Source: Microbacterium terrisoli (GTDB lineage: Bacteria; Actinomycetota; Actinomycetes; Actinomycetales; Microbacteriaceae). Taken from it: a DNA stretch of 64,000 nucleotides. The notes below the pieces were generated by a model, which worked only from the letters and a program-made list of their open reading frames with translations, did no database searches and was not told the origin of the DNA. The stretch is taken from the NCBI RefSeq assembly GCF_030866805.1, contig NZ_CP133019.1:2356001-2420000 (forward strand), in the 5' to 3' direction. Position 1 is the stretch's first letter; each line of letters begins with the position of its first letter. The position numbers were made by a program, and so were the translations under genes. This document shows, piece after piece, positions 35,997-44,442 of this stretch.

Positions 35997-36031
35997 TCAG
36001 GTAAGGCGACCCTCAGTAAGTATGACCTTAC
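35997..36031. promoter_or_regulatory. DtxR/IdeR-type iron box(es) upstream of efeUOB
   Basis: TCAGGTAAGGCGACCCTCA (35997-36015) matches about 14 of 19 positions of the DtxR/IdeR consensus. It is followed directly by the inverted repeat GTAAG-N6-CTTAC (36016-36031). Iron-bound repressor here would shut off efeUOB. Confidence 0.6.
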
Positions 36032-36142
36032 CGTGAGCGGACCATGGCACTCAAGGCGGGCGCGGACCGTGAACAGATTGTCACAAACCGCCGTCGGCGT
36101 TCACGCAGGGCAACACGATCCGACCAGACTGCGACATCCCTC

Positions 36143-36148
36143 TAACGT
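36143..36148 (+). promoter_or_regulatory. -10 element of dioxygenase-like gene (leaderless)
   Basis: TAACGT ends 6 nt before the ATG at 36155. Confidence 0.5.
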
Positions 36149-36154
36149 CGGACC

Positions 36155-37156
36155 ATGACGACGTTGAACCTTCCGATCCTCGACCTGTCGCTGCTGGACG
36201 ACGGGCCGGCCGCCGGCGCCCGCTTTCGCGACGAGCTGCGCACTGCCACGCACGACGTCGGATTCTTCTATCTGACGGGCACGGGGGTGCCGCCCGAACT
36301 CGAAGAGCGGCTGCTGCGCACCGCCCGCGCGTTCTTCGCACTGCCCGAGGCCGACAAGCTCGCGATAGAGAACGTGAACAGCCCGCATTTCCGTGGGTAC
36401 ACGCGGATCGGCGGCGAACGCACGCAGGGTCGGGTGGATTGGCGCGAGCAGATCGACATCGGTCCAGAGCGCGAGGCCGTCGCGTGGGAGGATGCCCCCG
36501 GCTACGCCCGGCTGATCGGACCGAATCTGTGGCCGGCGGCCCTGCCCGAGCTGCGCGAAGTGGTCGACGACTGGGAAGCGCACCTGCGGGACGTCTCCCG
36601 CCGCCTGCTGCGCGCCTGGGCGCTCGCCCTCGGCGCCGAGGAGTCGTACTTCGACGCGCACTTCGGCGAGCCGTCGACCCTGACGAAGATCGTGCGGTAC
36701 CCCGGCATCGACGACCCCGCCGGTCAGGGGGTGGGCGCGCACAAGGATTCGGGCGTGCTCACGCTGCTGTGGGTCGAGCCCGGCAAGGGCGGGCTGCAGG
36801 TGCAGCGAGACGGCGTGTGGGTCGACGCACCTCCCGTTCCGGGCGCGTTCGTCGTGAACATCGGCGAGCAGCTCGAGTACGCGACCCAGGGATACCTGAC
36901 GGCGACCAACCACCGCGTGATCTCGCCCGCACGCCCGGACGAGCGCATCTCGGTGCCGTTCTTCTTCAACCCTCAGCTGGATCGGCGGCTGCCGCTGATC
37001 GAGCTGCCCGACGAGCTGGCCGCACAGGCACGCGGAGTGGAACGGGACCCGGCCAACCCGATCCATGCGCTGTATGGCGAGAATGCTCTGAAGTCACGGC
37101 TGCGCGCGCACCCCGACGTCGCGGCCAAGTGGCACTCCGATCTCATCGCACACTGA
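36155..37156 (+). CDS. isopenicillin N synthase-family Fe(II)/2-oxoglutarate dioxygenase
   Basis: 333 aa. DIOX_N domain at the start (GFFYLTGTGVP, FFALPEADKLAI) and the iron facial triad His196-x-Asp198 in GAHKDSG with His253 in TNHRV; the co-substrate Arg is in RISVPFFF. No beta-lactam genes are nearby, so this is a generic oxygenase. It sits next to iron uptake genes but on the opposite strand. Confidence 0.9.
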   Translation: MTTLNLPILDLSLLDDGPAAGARFRDELRTATHDVGFFYLTGTGVPPELEERLLRTARAFFALPEADKLAIENVNSPHFRGYTRIGGERTQGRVDWREQIDIGPEREAVAWEDAPGYARLIGPNLWPAALPELREVVDDWEAHLRDVSRRLLRAWALALGAEESYFDAHFGEPSTLTKIVRYPGIDDPAGQGVGAHKDSGVLTLLWVEPGKGGLQVQRDGVWVDAPPVPGAFVVNIGEQLEYATQGYLTATNHRVISPARPDERISVPFFFNPQLDRRLPLIELPDELAAQARGVERDPANPIHALYGENALKSRLRAHPDVAAKWHSDLIAH

Positions 37157-37196
37157 GTGCGCAGGCGCTGACCGCGTCAGCAGCCCGGCAACGACG

Positions 37197-37224
37197 AAGG
37201 CCGTCCCCACCGGGGGACGGCCTT
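37197..37224. terminator. bidirectional hairpin between dioxygenase gene and rpsO
   Basis: Perfect 12-bp stem AAGGCCGTCCCC / GGGGACGGCCTT with a 4-nt loop, between two convergent genes. No long T-run on either side. Confidence 0.75.
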
Positions 37225-37264
37225 CCAAGAATGTTTGGAGCGATTGAACGCTGGTTCGCGTGCC

Positions 37265-37534
37265 TTAGCGGCGGAGCCCCAGGCGCTCGATCAACGAGCG
37301 ATAACGCGCGATGTCGATGTCCTGAAGATAGCCGAGCAGACGGCGGCGCTGACCCACGAGCAGGAAGAGCCCACGACGCGAGTGGTGGTCGTGCTTGTGC
37401 TCTTTCAGGTGCTCGGTCAGGTCTTTGATGCGCTGCGTCAGCATCGCGACCTGCACCTCGGGGGAACCGGTGTCACCGGGGTGCGTCGCGTACTCTTCGA
37501 TGATCGCCTTCTTGACTTCTGCATCCAGTGCCAT
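37265..37534 (-). CDS. rpsO: 30S ribosomal protein S15
   Basis: 89 aa, full length. Typical [13 protein letters not shown] and [21 protein letters not shown] segments. Binds 16S rRNA and organises the platform. Preceded by GAGGGGACC. A TAGACT motif about 90 nt upstream could be the -10. pnp, the usual downstream gene, is displaced by 7.3 kb. Confidence 0.98.
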   Translation of the reverse strand: MALDAEVKKAIIEEYATHPGDTGSPEVQVAMLTQRIKDLTEHLKEHKHDHHSRRGLFLLVGQRRRLLGYLQDIDIARYRSLIERLGLRR

Positions 37535-37624
37535 AAAGCGGTCCCCTCTCTGGTCATTGCGCGGTGCCCGACGCCCGATGCGTGAGCTCTCTTTATCCGC
37601 GGCCGATCGAACGGCAACCGAACA

Positions 37625-37630
37625 AGTCTA
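37625..37630 (-). promoter_or_regulatory. candidate rpsO -10 element
   Basis: TAGACT on the minus strand, giving a leader of about 85 nt before rpsO. No clear -35. Confidence 0.35.
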
Positions 37631-37726
37631 CCGCACGACGCAGCGTCCGCCGTCCTGCGTCGGAGGGTGTGAAACCACGCACCTGCTCGTGCCAGTTCGT
37701 GCCCGGTGACGTGCCCTGTTCGCGGA

Positions 37727-39307
37727 TCAGTAGGGTGCGGGGTCGTCGGCGAGTTGTTGTGCGAACTGGTGTTTCAGGTGCGGGTCAGGGTCGATCAGTT
37801 GTATCGGGGTGAATCTGACGGTCCCGGGTGGTCTGGTGGTGTGGACGCGCCTGGTCGGCGCGGTGAACCGGAGGATCCCACCAGAGAGTTGCTCGACCGT
37901 CCAGGCGGTGTCGTGTTTGACGGTGTGATGGCGTTTGCAGAAGTGTTCCAGGTTGCACAGGCACGTCGGCCCGCCCTGCGCGTACGGGATGGTGTGGTCG
38001 ATGTCGCATGTTTGGGCGGGGCGGCGGCAGCCGGGGAACCGGCAGTGCCGGTCCCGCACCTGCAGGAACAGTTTCTGTTTCTTGGAGGGCCGGTACCGGT
38101 CCACACTGATCGGGATGCCGGAGCACGGGTCGGTGAACACCCGCACCCACGCTTTCGCGACCCCAGCAAGATGTTTCGCCGTGGTGTCGTCGATGGGTCC
38201 GAACCCGTCCACCGCCGCCCCGCCGACCGTCGCCCCGGCAAGGGTCGTGGCAGGGATGGTCACCTGCACGGTCGGGGTGATGCTGTTGATCGCATCCCGG
38301 CCCGCCTCGGTGGTGCCGTGCCCGTGCGTGTTTCCGGTCAGCAGCAGGTCGCAGAAGATGTCCGCCATGATCTGCGTGTGCGTGCGCTCATCGAACACCA
38401 CAGCATCAGCATCCACATCCTCGGCATCCACATCCTCGGCATCGGCATCAGCGCTGGCTTCGGCAGTACCGGCGCCCGCAGCTTCGGCGCCATCAGCTTC
38501 GGCGCCCGCAGCTTCGGCGCCATCGGCCTTGGCCGCGGCGTCGTCCGTGGCCGCAGCGTCAGCCGCGGCCTTCTCAGCCGCGGCCTTCTGCGCCGCAACG
38601 TCAGCAGCGGCGGCTTCGGCATCAGCCTTGACGGTGGTGTTCTGGTCGTGCAGTTCGGTGGCCATCGCCCGGATCCGGTCGATGATGCCCGCACCCTGCG
38701 CGGTGGGCACATCCGCGGTGATCCGGGTCAGCCCCGGCTCAACCTCCCGGGCGGTGACCTTCCGACGTGCCACCGCATCCCGCACCCGCCTCTCGCAGCC
38801 TTCCGGGTCCAGGCGCTGCACCAGCCCGGCCAGCGCCGCCTTCAACTGCCCCGGCGTCAGCTCCGCCGCCAGCTCCCGCGCGATCCGCTCGAACTCCGCC
38901 CGGATCGTCGCGTTCTCGATCACCGCGCCCGCGTCGGCGATCAGCGCCGCGTGCTCCCCGGAGAACACCCCGCAGCTCGCGTCGCACAGCGTCTCATGGA
39001 ACTGGTGCATCAACGTCCACGCCGACGACACCTTCCGCGCGACCTGCCATTCGCTGAGCTTGAGTGCGGCGCCGATCTCGGCGAACACCTCCCGCATCCC
39101 CAACTGCGAGGACCGGGTGATCGCCCCCTCATCGGCCGCGGCACGCTCGGCCTCCCGGCGTTCGACGATCCCGGCGACCTGCTCGAAGAAGAACATCTCC
39201 GCCGCGAACATCCGCGCCGCCCGCTCCCGCGACGCGGTCAGATGACCCACCAACTCATCCAACTCCACCAGCACCGGAGACAAGCCCGCGTTCGTCAACA
39301 TCGACAT
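37727..39307 (-). CDS. DUF222/HNH endonuclease-domain protein (13E12-repeat type)
   Basis: 526 aa. N-terminal DUF222 helical region (about 1-230), an Ala/Asp/Glu-rich low-complexity insert (about 222-305) encoded by in-frame tandem repeats, and a C-terminal HNH nuclease domain with CRFPGCRRPAQTCDIDH, the HNH asparagine in CNLEHFC and RHHTVKH. Such genes are multi-copy in actinobacteria; their role (mobile nuclease or other) is unsettled. AGGAGG ribosome site and a strong TTGACT/TAGTAT promoter precede it, unlike its mostly leaderless neighbours. Confidence 0.92.
   Translation of the reverse strand: MSMLTNAGLSPVLVELDELVGHLTASRERAARMFAAEMFFFEQVAGIVERREAERAAADEGAITRSSQLGMREVFAEIGAALKLSEWQVARKVSSAWTLMHQFHETLCDASCGVFSGEHAALIADAGAVIENATIRAEFERIARELAAELTPGQLKAALAGLVQRLDPEGCERRVRDAVARRKVTAREVEPGLTRITADVPTAQGAGIIDRIRAMATELHDQNTTVKADAEAAAADVAAQKAAAEKAAADAAATDDAAAKADGAEAAGAEADGAEAAGAGTAEASADADAEDVDAEDVDADAVVFDERTHTQIMADIFCDLLLTGNTHGHGTTEAGRDAINSITPTVQVTIPATTLAGATVGGAAVDGFGPIDDTTAKHLAGVAKAWVRVFTDPCSGIPISVDRYRPSKKQKLFLQVRDRHCRFPGCRRPAQTCDIDHTIPYAQGGPTCLCNLEHFCKRHHTVKHDTAWTVEQLSGGILRFTAPTRRVHTTRPPGTVRFTPIQLIDPDPHLKHQFAQQLADDPAPY
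38411..38535. repeat. in-frame tandem repeats inside the DUF222/HNH gene
   Basis: Two perfect copies of ATCCACATCCTCGGC (38411-38440), then after a spacer three variants of a 15-bp unit beginning GCTTCGGCGCC (about 38480-38530). Period 15 preserves the reading frame and encodes Asp/Ala/Glu-rich repeats, which predicts length variation between strains. Confidence 0.8.
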
Positions 39308-39340
39308 GAACGGCTCCTCCCGGCTGACCTTGTATCACCC

Positions 39341-39370
39341 ATACTATCGAACATGTGTACCCATAGTCAA
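39341..39370 (-). promoter_or_regulatory. promoter of DUF222/HNH gene
   Basis: -35 TTGACT (39365-39370) and -10 TAGTAT (39341-39346) with an 18-bp spacer. Two direct TATGGGT motifs 22 bp apart overlap the promoter and could be operator half-sites on one DNA face. Confidence 0.6.
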
Positions 39371-39508
39371 GAGACGCATTGATCTCTTTTCCAGCCTTTC
39401 CCGTGGCGTTTGCGCTGCACCACAGCCCTGACAGCGGCCAAACGCGCGAGATCCTCCACTTTCGTAGATATCGACTCCTATGCGGCCCACCCCTGAGCCC
39501 GACCCCAC

Positions 39509-39514
39509 TAGTCT
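39509..39514 (+). promoter_or_regulatory. -10 element of DUF167 gene (leaderless)
   Basis: TAGTCT ends 7 nt before the ATG at 39522. Confidence 0.5.
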
Positions 39515-39521
39515 CGACGAC

Positions 39522-39743
39522 ATGCAGCTCACGGTGCGCGTCAAGCCCGGCAGTCGCAAAGGGCCTCTCGTAGAAGAGGAAGCCGATGGCCTGATCGTGT
39601 TCGTCCGCGAACGGGCCGCAGAAGGCGCCGCGAACAAGGGCGTCGAGCGTGCGCTGGCCGCGCACTTCGGCGTCGCGCCGAGCCGTGTGCGGATCGTGCG
39701 CGGCCACACCTCCCGCACGAAACGCGTCGAGATCGACGAGTAG
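39522..39743 (+). CDS. DUF167 (YggU-family) protein
   Basis: 73 aa. Family pattern VRVKPGSRKGPLV, ERAAEGAANKGVERALA and RIVRGHTSRTK. Function unknown. The start at 39522 rather than 39480 fits the family length and the nearby -10 element. Confidence 0.88.
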   Translation: MQLTVRVKPGSRKGPLVEEEADGLIVFVRERAAEGAANKGVERALAAHFGVAPSRVRIVRGHTSRTKRVEIDE

Positions 39744-39823
39744 AGGCCCGCACCCGACCCTGGCTCGCGCACGGGCTACGCTCGAATCGTGCGACATACC
39801 CCGCGGGTACGGGCACTGCAGTG

Positions 39824-41131
39824 ATGGCCCGACTCTCCCGCGATCATTTCATCGACCTGCGACCTCTGACCACCTCTCCCGCGTTCGCGCGCCTGTGGGC
39901 AGGCTCCACGCTGTCGGGCCTGGGCGGTCAGCTGACGATCGTGGCAGCAATGTTGCAGATGTACGCGATCACACATGACACGTTCGCCGTCTCGATGATC
40001 GCCGTGGCCGGCCTGGTGCCGATGATCCTCGCAGGTCTGTACGGCGGCATGCTCGCCGACGCGTTCGACCGGCGCAAGGTCGCGTTGGCCGCGGCATCCA
40101 TCACCTTCGCCTCGACCCTGCTGCTGGCACTCCTGACGTGGTTCGGGTGGGAGACCCAGTGGTGGCTGTATGCCCTGAGCGTGGTGAATTCGGCAGCCAA
40201 CTCGATCGTGATGGCCGCACGCACGGCGATCGTGCCGCGGCTGATCCCGGTGGTGCTGCTGCCGGCCGCTTCGGCGCTGAACGGCATCGGCTTCGGCCTG
40301 ATGGTCATGGCCGGTCCGGCGCTGGCCGGCATCCTGGTGGCCACCACGGGCTACGCCTGGACGTACACGGTCGACGTCGTGCTGATGACGTCGCTGTTCC
40401 TCGGGCTGTGGACGCTGCCGGCGATCCGCCCCGAAGGGGCGATCGTGCGCCCGGGGCTCGAGTCGCTGAAGGACGGATGGCGGTTCCTGCGGCGCGCGTC
40501 GAACATCCGCGTGCAGTACCTGATGGATATCACGGCCATGACATTCGGCCAGCCGTTGACACTGTTCCCCGCGATCGGGGCAGTGCTGCTGGGCGGAGGA
40601 GCCATCACCACCGGCGTGCTGACCGCTGCCGTCGCTGCGGGCACGCTCCTGTCGAGCGTGTTCTCAGGCCCGATCGGGCGGGTGCGTCATCACGGCCTGG
40701 GCATCCAGCGTGCCGTGACCGCTTACGGCGCCGCGATCGCCGCGTTCGGCCTCGTCCTGGTGGCCGCCGCCGTCGGATGGTTCGCACCGGCGCACGTGGA
40801 CGAGAGCTCGGCGAACATCGTGCTGATCTGCGCAGCAGCGGTGCTGCTGGCGCTGTCGGGAGCCGCCGACAACATCAGCTCGATCTACCGCAACACGATG
40901 ATGCAGGCCGCGGTGCCCGACGCGATGCGCGGCCGGCTGCAGGGGATCTTCATCGTCGTGGTCGCCGGCGGCCCGCGCGTGGGAGCGCTGTATGCCGGTG
41001 CCCTCGCGACGTTCACGACGCTGTGGTTTCCGCCGCTGCTGGGTGGACTGATCGTCATCGCCCTGGTGGCCACGTTCGCGCGCATGCACCCGCGGTTCCG
41101 GGAGTACGACGCACTGCACCCCGTACCGTGA
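39824..41131 (+). CDS. MFS transporter, EntS/multidrug exporter-like
   Basis: 435 aa with about 11-12 membrane helices. The ADAFDRRKVAL loop between helices 2 and 3 matches MFS motif A of the TIGR00900/EntS-like group. ATG 39824 or GTG 39821 could be used. Substrate cannot be inferred. Followed by a 12-bp tandem repeat and a terminator. Confidence 0.88.
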   Translation: MARLSRDHFIDLRPLTTSPAFARLWAGSTLSGLGGQLTIVAAMLQMYAITHDTFAVSMIAVAGLVPMILAGLYGGMLADAFDRRKVALAAASITFASTLLLALLTWFGWETQWWLYALSVVNSAANSIVMAARTAIVPRLIPVVLLPAASALNGIGFGLMVMAGPALAGILVATTGYAWTYTVDVVLMTSLFLGLWTLPAIRPEGAIVRPGLESLKDGWRFLRRASNIRVQYLMDITAMTFGQPLTLFPAIGAVLLGGGAITTGVLTAAVAAGTLLSSVFSGPIGRVRHHGLGIQRAVTAYGAAIAAFGLVLVAAAVGWFAPAHVDESSANIVLICAAAVLLALSGAADNISSIYRNTMMQAAVPDAMRGRLQGIFIVVVAGGPRVGALYAGALATFTTLWFPPLLGGLIVIALVATFARMHPRFREYDALHPVP

Positions 41132-41148
41132 CGAGGCAGCCCCGCTCC

Positions 41149-41184
41149 CTGCAACCGACCCTGCAACCGACCCTGCAACCGACC
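41149..41184. repeat. three tandem 12-bp repeats
   Basis: CTGCAACCGACC repeated three times without mismatch, just after the MFS stop; degenerate continuation to about 41213. Confidence 0.9.
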
Positions 41185-41232
41185 GCGCGGCCGGACCCGC
41201 AGCCGACCGCACAGGCACACCCGCAGACGCGA

Positions 41233-41268
41233 AACGACCCCGACCGTCTGGGATGGGTCGGGGTCGTT
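41233..41268. terminator. bidirectional terminator between MFS and YceI genes
   Basis: Perfect 13-bp stem AACGACCCCGACC / GGTCGGGGTCGTT with a 10-nt loop between convergent genes. Confidence 0.8.
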
Positions 41269-41279
41269 CGCAGAAGGCG

Positions 41280-41843
41280 TCAGGCGCTCAGCGCACCCTG
41301 CAGGTCGAGTTCGATGGTGACGTCCTTGCCGACGAGCACGCCGCCGGTCTCGAGGGCGGCATTCCAAACGAGGCCGAAGTCCTCACGGTTCACGACGGTC
41401 TTGGCGGTCGCGCCGGCCTTGTAGTTGCCGTACGGGTCGGAGCCGAAGCCACCGAAGTCGAAGTCGAACGTGACGGGCTTGGTGACCCCGCGGATGGTCA
41501 GGTCGCCGTCGACGAGGAAGTCGCCCTTCTGGAGGCGCACGCCGGTGGAGCGGAACTCCATCGTCGGGTGGTTCTCGACGTCGAAGAAGTCGGCCGAACG
41601 CAGGTGGCCGTCGCGGCCGTCGTCGTTGGTGTCGACGCTGGTGACGTCGACGGTGGCCTCAACACGGGCCTCGAGCGGGTTCTCGGGCGCGTAGAGCGTC
41701 GCGCTCTTGACACCGAAGGTGCCACGCACCTTCGAGATCATCATGTGGCGCACGCTGAACTGCACCTCACTGTGAGCGGGGTCGAGCACGTACGTGCCGG
41801 GCTTGTAGCCTGCGATCTCGGGGGCGAGGGTCGTGTCGGTCAT
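41280..41843 (-). CDS. YceI family protein
   Basis: 187 aa lipocalin-like barrel. Hallmarks: YVLDPAHSEVQFSVRHMM, VRGTFGVKSATL, GHLRSADFFDVENHPTMEF, DLTIRGVTKPV and NREDFGLVWNAALE. Family members bind isoprenoid-like lipids; no signal peptide is seen here, so it is cytoplasmic. ATG 41843 follows AAGGAC. Confidence 0.92.
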   Translation of the reverse strand: MTDTTLAPEIAGYKPGTYVLDPAHSEVQFSVRHMMISKVRGTFGVKSATLYAPENPLEARVEATVDVTSVDTNDDGRDGHLRSADFFDVENHPTMEFRSTGVRLQKGDFLVDGDLTIRGVTKPVTFDFDFGGFGSDPYGNYKAGATAKTVVNREDFGLVWNAALETGGVLVGKDVTIELDLQGALSA

Positions 41844-41932
41844 AACAGTCCTTTTGTCTGGGGAACGCCGGACGGCGCGGTCAGAGACGTGTAACTGCCC
41901 CTCCACAATATCTATTCCTGTGAATTGAAAAA

Positions 41933-41968
41933 AGAGAGTGGATGCCTCAGCCGAGGCATCCACTCTCT
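41933..41968 (-). terminator. rho-independent terminator of FKBP gene
   Basis: Perfect 16-bp stem (arms 41933-41948, 41953-41968) with a 4-nt loop, followed on the minus strand by TTTTTTC. Lies about 12-48 nt after the FKBP stop. Confidence 0.88.
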
Positions 41969-41980
41969 GTTCGCGCGGCG

Positions 41981-42349
41981 TCAGCCGACGGCGATGAGGT
42001 CGATGACGAAGATCAGGGTCTTTCCCCCCAGGAAGTGCCCACCGGCCGGCCCGTAGGCCAGGTGCGGCGGGATGACCAGCTCGCGACGGCCACCCACCTT
42101 CATGCCCGGGATGCCGTCCTGCCATCCCTGGATGAGCCCGCGCAGCGGGAACTGGATGGATTCGCCGCGGGTCCACGACGAATCGAACTCCTCACCCGAC
42201 TCGTACTCCACGCCGGCGTAGTGCACGGTGACGGTGTCACCGGCCTTGGCCTCGGCGCCGTCGCCGACGATGAGGTCGCGGACGACCAGTTCTGTCGGAG
42301 CGGGCCCGGTGGGCGCATCGATCTCAGGCTTCGTGCGGTTGTCAGTCAT
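41981..42349 (-). CDS. FKBP-type peptidyl-prolyl cis-trans isomerase
   Basis: 122 aa single FKBP domain without signal peptide. DTVTVHYAGVEYESGEEFDSS, the QFPLRGLIQGWQDGIPGMKVGGRR loop region and LAYGPAG are recognisable. Assists proline isomerisation in folding. Start MTDNRTK at 42349. Confidence 0.93.
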   Translation of the reverse strand: MTDNRTKPEIDAPTGPAPTELVVRDLIVGDGAEAKAGDTVTVHYAGVEYESGEEFDSSWTRGESIQFPLRGLIQGWQDGIPGMKVGGRRELVIPPHLAYGPAGGHFLGGKTLIFVIDLIAVG

Positions 42350-42446
42350 GGGTTCTATCCAACCGGACGGTCCGCCCGTGGTCAACGCGCGTGACGCCGC
42401 AGTGCTTGACGCCTCTGACGGCCCGTGTCATCCTGGTGGCAGACCA

Positions 42447-42497
42447 ACTCAGCGCTCGGGAGACACGCAGGCATCGCCGCGGCACCGGGCGCTGAGT
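42447..42497. other. long imperfect hairpin in the prsW-FKBP gap
   Basis: Arms of 13 bp (42447-42459 and 42485-42497) with one mismatch and a 25-nt loop. No U-run follows on either strand, so a terminator is uncertain; could be the end structure of the prsW mRNA. Confidence 0.4.
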
Positions 42498-42519
42498 CTT
42501 GATTCGGGGGCCTTGGCCC

Positions 42520-43686
42520 TCACGGTGCGAACAGCGCCCGGCGAGCGGCGACCGTGCGGATCAACAGCGTCTGCTGATCCGCTGCCGCCGCCGGATCACG
42601 ACCCGTCACGATGCGCTGGCGCACGGCGGCCAGGGATGTGGCGTCCGCGATGAAGCCCTTCATGATCCCGGTGCGATCGCCTCGCAGCGTGCGCGCCCAC
42701 GCCCGCGCCGCTCGGCGACCGTGCGACGTGGCGAGCATGTCGACCTCTTGCGGGGTGAACCAGCCCGCCGCGGCATACTCCCCCAGCCGTTCCCGGGTCA
42801 GCCGCCGCTCCTCGCGGCGCAGCAGCACGATGCCGACGATGAACGCGATGAACAGCGGTATCTGCAGCGTGACGTACAGCGCGAAGAAGTCGAAGAACTG
42901 GGCGGAGGCGTTCCACAGCGCGTGCAGAGCGGCGGCTCCGAGGATCCCCAGCAGCCATGGGCCGACCGCGGCCGAGGTGCGCACTCCGCGCCGCGCGGCA
43001 AGACCGAGCATGAAGCCGGTCACCGACGTGAACATGACGTGCGCGAACGGCGAGAGGAGTCCGCGCAGGATGAACGTCGCGGTCAACTGCGTCGTGCCGC
43101 CCTCGATCATGCTGACGGCGAAGTACTGGATGTTCTCGGTGAACGCGAAGCCGGCGGCGACCAGGGCCCCGTAGACGATGCCGTCCACGGGGCCGTCGAA
43201 CGCGCGTCGGGCCGTTGCGAAGATGAGGAAGACACCGAGGCCCTTCGCGAACTCTTCCACCAGTGGGGCCTGCAGCACCGCTCGAAGCGCATCATGCAGC
43301 TCAGTGTCGGGGAGGGCGAACGTGCGGGTCAGCAGCAGGTCCACGCCCAGCGCAATGGCCACAGCAGCGATGGCGCCCCATGCGAGGGCGAACAGCACGA
43401 GGCCGCGCGGTTCGGGCTCCCAGCGATCGACGAAGCGGACGGCCAGCAGCACCACCGTCAGCGGCACCAGCGCGATGACCATGCCGACGATCGATGCACC
43501 GGGTCCTATCGCCTCGAGGAAATACGCGACCAGACCCAGCAGCGCCACGACCAGGACGGCCACCAGCCACGGCACCACTCGACGCCCGCGCGAAGCGAGC
43601 TGAGGCAGCGGTGGGACGGCGGGTCCGGTGGGCACCGGCGCGGCATCGTCGGAGTAGCCGCGAGCCAGCGGTGAAGGGAACGACAT
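42520..43686 (-). CDS. PrsW family intramembrane metalloprotease
   Basis: 388 aa, about eight membrane helices. PrsW catalytic-site motifs: VEEFAKG near residue 142, FAFTENIQYF near 185 and HALWNA near 255. Relatives cleave membrane anti-sigma factors; no sigma/anti-sigma pair is in the window. ATG at 43686 is chosen because TATGCT ends 7 nt before it; another ATG at 43698 exists. Confidence 0.9.
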   Translation of the reverse strand: MSFPSPLARGYSDDAAPVPTGPAVPPLPQLASRGRRVVPWLVAVLVVALLGLVAYFLEAIGPGASIVGMVIALVPLTVVLLAVRFVDRWEPEPRGLVLFALAWGAIAAVAIALGVDLLLTRTFALPDTELHDALRAVLQAPLVEEFAKGLGVFLIFATARRAFDGPVDGIVYGALVAAGFAFTENIQYFAVSMIEGGTTQLTATFILRGLLSPFAHVMFTSVTGFMLGLAARRGVRTSAAVGPWLLGILGAAALHALWNASAQFFDFFALYVTLQIPLFIAFIVGIVLLRREERRLTRERLGEYAAAGWFTPQEVDMLATSHGRRAARAWARTLRGDRTGIMKGFIADATSLAAVRQRIVTGRDPAAAADQQTLLIRTVAARRALFAP

Positions 43687-43693
43687 GTCGTTC

Positions 43694-43699
43694 AGCATA
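43694..43699 (-). promoter_or_regulatory. -10 element of prsW-like gene (leaderless)
   Basis: TATGCT ends 7 nt before the ATG at 43686, favouring that start over 43698. Confidence 0.5.
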
Positions 43700-43770
43700 G
43701 AAGCCGCACGCCACGTCGTTGCGCCGTGGACGGCGACGACGCGGCGCGCGTTCTGTGCAGCTCAGCCGGC

Positions 43771-44352
43771 TCAGCGAGAGCCGGTGGTGAAGTCCGTGCA
43801 GCTGACCGAGACGCCCCAGATGTTCACGTACGCCGACGGGTCGTTCGCACACACATTGACCGCGTTGGTGAGAGAAGACAGCGCGACGATCAACACGATC
43901 AGCGCGATGATCGACAGCACGACCAGGATGGCGCCGATGATGATGGCCGCCAGGGCGAAGCCGTTCTTGTGGCCCGCCTTCTTGCTCTGCACCATCGCGA
44001 CGATGCCGAGCACCAGCCCCACAAGCGCCGTGATGCCGGTGACCAGTCCCACCAGCGACAGCACCATCGCAACGATGCCCATCGTGCGGCCCGGGATCGT
44101 CGCCGGCTGCTGGCCGTAGACCGGCGGCGCCTGCGGGTAGGCCGGCACCTGTCCGTACGGGGCGGCCTGACCATAGGCAGGGGCCTGCCCGTACGGCGGC
44201 GCCTGCTCATATGCGGGCTGCTGCCCGTAGGCGGGCGGGGCCGGCGGCACGGCGGCCGGCGGCTGCTCGGGCGCCTGCGGCTGCTCGGGGGGCACCGGCT
44301 GCTGCGGGTCCTGCGCAGGCTGCGGAGTGCCGGAGTCGGGAACGTTGGTCAT
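43771..44352 (-). CDS. DUF4190-type membrane protein with Pro/Gln/Tyr-rich N-terminus
   Basis: 193 aa. Residues 1-85 are Pro/Gln/Ala/Tyr-rich with repeated YGQAPA-type units; two membrane helices follow (GIVAMVLSLVGLVTGITALV and AAIIIGAILVVLSIIALIVL), then a short tail with two Cys. The disordered Tyr-rich segment resembles those of actinobacterial cell-pole or division-associated membrane proteins. Function unknown. Confidence 0.8.
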   Translation of the reverse strand: MTNVPDSGTPQPAQDPQQPVPPEQPQAPEQPPAAVPPAPPAYGQQPAYEQAPPYGQAPAYGQAAPYGQVPAYPQAPPVYGQQPATIPGRTMGIVAMVLSLVGLVTGITALVGLVLGIVAMVQSKKAGHKNGFALAAIIIGAILVVLSIIALIVLIVALSSLTNAVNVCANDPSAYVNIWGVSVSCTDFTTGSR

Positions 44353-44442
44353 TGCTTTGCCTTCCGGTGGGGATGCTGTGCGGACACGTTTTCGGCTTCC
44401 CACGCTACAGCGCAGTCCGCCCGCTCACGCGGAAGACGCGGC

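Noticed and set aside
37706..39382. Plus-strand open frames opposite the DUF222/HNH gene, Gly/Ser/Arg repeat-rich
   Set aside because: The repeat appearance comes from the 15-bp repeats read on the wrong strand; the minus strand has HNH motifs, RBS and promoter.
41149..41213. Possible CRISPR array
   Set aside because: Repeats are contiguous 12-mers without spacers and no cas genes are present.
42447..42497. tRNA or small RNA gene
   Set aside because: Only a single imperfect hairpin; no T-loop or anticodon-arm signature and no promoter.
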